Below are positions 61,301 through 64,000 of a stretch of DNA of 64,000 nucleotides, one piece after another; within the stretch, counting starts at the first letter, position 1; each line of letters begins with the position of its first letter. This DNA is from Lepisosteus oculatus. Taxonomy: Eukaryota > Chordata > Actinopteri > Semionotiformes > Lepisosteidae. The notes under the pieces were generated by a model. It was not told the DNA's origin. It saw only the letters and a list, made by a program, of their open reading frames with translations, and made no database searches. Made by a program: the position numbers and the translations under genes. The stretch lies in the NCBI RefSeq assembly GCF_040954835.1, contig NC_090711.1:3107501-3171500 (forward strand). The letters run 5' to 3'.

Positions 61301-61964
61301 GTTCAGTGGCTCAGAGCCAAGAATCCTAAGCACCTAAAAAACAAAACAAAACAGGGCTCACCCTGGAAAAAAAGCTTTTAATGGAAGGCCGCACAGCTGT
61401 CCTCACTGACTTTCTAAAGAACGAACTGTCCCTATTTGATGCAACAAGTGGAAAAGCAAGACAGATGTGCACAAAAACACAGCACTGAAGCCAGGAAAAT
61501 CAGAGGCAGTGCAGCTTCCTCCGGCCCACCCTCCCCTCTGTTGGGAAACCTTAGCTGGGAATCACTCCTGGGCTTCGTTCACACTCCACGGCTTCAGAAC
61601 AACAAAACCCTTTTAATTCCAACGGCACCAGAGCCCTTATCGAACCCTTCTACTTTTCTTTCTGCATCGCGCTCACAGCTTCCCTTATCTGCCACCACAC
61701 ACAGGCGCACACAGGCCCACATACCCCTCGCCACCCCTGCAGACAGGACGAGGGTCAGTGGCAGGGGGACAGGTGGTGGACGGACCTCCCCTCTGCTGGA
61801 GTGATCAGATGTGTGAGCCGGTGGACGGACACAGGGCAGCCGGGGCCCTCCTGTCAGATGGTGGTCTGGGCTCAGGTACGACATCTGGTGAGCCGGGGGG
61901 GGGGACCAGAGAGCGGGACCTGCGCCTTTTTTCTGTTCCCAGATTGCGTGGAAGTTGACTTAAA

Positions 61965-62150
61965 ACGGAGAGCAGGAGGCACTTTTTGACGCAAAGGGTT
62001 ATGGGAGTCCAGAACAAGCTGCCCGGTCATATTGTTGAAGCCGATACCCGAGCTTCTTTCAGGAAAAGGCTGGTCAACGTCCTTGGATTAATTAACTACC
62101 AAGAGACAAGCTCTAGCTGGGCCGAATGGGCTCCTCTCCTTTCTGATGCT
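61965..62150 (+). repeat. LINE-tail-like repeat C, copy
   Basis: AGCAGGAGGCACTTTTTGAC, GCAAAGGGTTATGGGAGTCC, AACAAGCTGCCCGGTCATAT and the terminus GGGCCGAATGGGCTCCTCTC. Confidence 0.75.
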
Positions 62151-63300
62151 CAGACAAAGGGCTGACTGCGAGCCTGAGCCGTCTTCTGGACTCGCACGAT
62201 CCAGAACCCAGAACCCTCATAGCAGCGTGGAGGTGACTGGTGCTGGGGAGAAACCAAACCATCGACCCCGCTCTCCGGCTGAAAGACCGGAGTTCCCTCG
62301 AACCTGGTTCCCTCTGGGCAGACACAGGCAGGCGCTGGCCAGGAAAAAGACGTCACCTAGCACTGGGTTTGAGGGAGGGCCGAGCCCAAATAAATGCCCT
62401 TTGTTAGCGTTGATTTGACTTGCGTACACAGATTGTGTATTTATAAGAATCAGAAAATATTCTGTGCCAAAAAGTTATTAAAAGCTCTTTTTTTGTGTGC
62501 ATATGATATCCTAGCCTTTGTCTGCGACTGTATAAAAAAAAAAAGGTACAGAAACAGCCAGCCAGGAAAGAGATTAAATTCAGTGCCCTGGATTTTTAAA
62601 CTGCCTTTCTAAACAATCAGGTGTTGCATGGGAGAAGTTATGAATGACCAAAGAAGACAGAGGGGTCTGTATGTACCAGGTAACCACCTAACTTGGCTCC
62701 CAAACAGGTATTTCAACAAAATCCAGTTATCCAGAACATTCGGCACAAAAGTGATTTGATCCAGTTGGCAATCCCTAACAATGGGCAGAGAAGAGCTGTT
62801 CCACAGAAGACCTTCCCTCCTCTTCACCGCAGCTCCACTGAGTGAGCTCGGTCTCCCACTTTCATTATTCCAGTAAAAATGAAGGTTTGGCAAAGCACAC
62901 CAGGGTCAGGGTTTCGGAGTGGCCCGCAGTGCATTGTGGGAGAGCAGCAGGAATGGCCTCTTGCCAGGACTTGACAGACAGCCCCGTCCCTCACCGCCGC
63001 TCTGCGACGGCTCTATAAATCAATAAAAAGACGATTCTGGACAAAGGCTGCTTTGCGCTGCTCGGGTCCCGACAGCGTATGCGACGCAGTTCCAGGACAC
63101 CGGAGCCCGTGACGGCGCGTGTGGCTTTAAAACCAGAGAGCGGGGACGTCCTGGGAGACAGCTGCTGTCTGCTGTTAAGAGCTGACAGATCCAGGCTGGA
63201 GCTAAAGTGGAAGGATAAAAGGGGATGGAGCACAGGGCGCGGGGGGGGTCTCGGAAAGTGCCTCAGGCCTCCCAGAGTGGTCCCATGAGGGGAGGAAGCC

Positions 63301-63324
63301 GGGGGGGGGGGGGGGGGGGGGGGG
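63301..63324. repeat. Homopolymer run of 24 G
   Basis: Uninterrupted G run on the plus strand, with a shorter G-run (63240-63248) nearby. The exact length may be uncertain in the assembly. Confidence 0.85.
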
Positions 63325-63540
63325 TATTGTTCCCCTCGGCTTCACTGGTGCAGAACCTCTGTGGAGCGGTCTTGCTGACAAGTGCCTCAGGTTTCCTCCT
63401 CGGTTATCGCGCAGACCTCCGCCGGACCACACGGCCTGCCCTGCCTCCTCCGCCCCCGCGCCCGCTCCCCGCACAAAGGCGCCATTGTCTCCCGGATACC
63501 TCGCCCGCGCCACGCTTTTCGCCAGCTCGCGGAAGAACGC

Positions 63541-63590
63541 CGGACAGGACAGGACAGGACAGGACAGGACAGGACAGGACAGGACAGGAC
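63541..63590. repeat. (GGACA)10 microsatellite
   Basis: Ten perfect pentamer copies in CpG-rich sequence. Confidence 0.93.
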
Positions 63591-64000
63591 GCTGGGGTCT
63601 GCGGCTTGCGGCCGTCGCTAGGGGGTCTTGGCGTTTAAAACCCAAAGGCCCACAGAGCCCGCCGCTCGCCCCACGGACCTGAAGGCACAGAGCCGCCCAT
63701 TCCCGGAAAGACAAGCCCTCCGGCACGAACCGATCGAGCTGCGGCTAATTCCGCTCTCAAAAGCGGAAAGAAGACAATCTTGTGGCTCTCGAGCAACCTG
63801 ACACCTGCACGAGGCTCAGCAGCCGAAACACCGAGTGTCTTCTCTCGACTTTTCAGCACAGAATTAACCTCTGCTGGTTTCTTTGCGGGCAACACACGGC
63901 ATGCAGCTCCCAGCCAGATCTCTGCACTCTGATGACCCCCAGCCTTGACACAAGACCCGTGCCTGAAATAACTGGGCAGTTTCCCCTCCCGTACTGACCA

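Larger units (their letters stand above)
55407..64000. other. eya2: Upstream eya2 region without recognisable exons
   Basis: 8.6 kb searched for the missing EYA2 N-terminus (MVELVISPS and DKLKFNR type segments) without success. Contains repeats E (57955-58330) and C (61965-62150), a candidate regulatory block (59690-60190), a (GT)n tract at 59096-59111 and a CpG-rich end from about 63000. Confidence 0.6.

Overview
The window is nuclear DNA of a ray-finned fish. Coding DNA is split into short exons by introns with GT-AG borders and is surrounded by SINE- and LINE-derived repeats, microsatellites and CpG-rich promoters. Every gene recognised lies on the minus strand, and all four have human orthologues on chromosome 20q13. 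The exon-derived proteins are close to the human ones in length (NPEPL1 523 residues; STX16 324 against 325). That closeness and the single-copy linkage fit a slowly evolving, non-duplicated fish such as a gar or bowfin, but the species is an inference.

Layout from left to right (each gene reads right to left): ctsz, cathepsin Z (105-5301; exons 1-4 present, the last part of the gene lies beyond the left edge); intergenic 5302-8126; npepl1, a cytosolic M17 aminopeptidase (8127-17910; 12 coding exons, complete, with a 1.4-kb GC-rich minisatellite in intron 6); intergenic 17911-22846, probably largely the stx16 3' UTR; stx16, the trans-Golgi Qa-SNARE syntaxin 16 (22847-31001; complete, with two competing donors in exon 1 and a 12-base microexon); intergenic 31002-38138; eya2, the Eyes-absent 2 transactivator-phosphatase (38139-55406; 14 exons covering the last 497 residues). 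The first coding exons of eya2 were not found in 55407-64000 and are probably to the right of the window.

The four genes are functionally unrelated: lysosomal protease, aminopeptidase, membrane-fusion SNARE and developmental regulator. Their proximity is conserved synteny rather than an operon. stx16 directly upstream of npepl1 in the same orientation is the arrangement that gives STX16-NPEPL1 read-through transcripts in human.

The most notable observations are the stx16 alternative N-terminal splice module (tandem donors plus a microexon encoding ELDE), a frame-proven GC-AG intron in eya2, a (TG)n tract serving as the 3' splice-site region of an eya2 exon, the npepl1 minisatellite, several interspersed repeat families, and candidate conserved non-coding elements in and around eya2. 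No prokaryotic system, CRISPR array or new protein family was seen.
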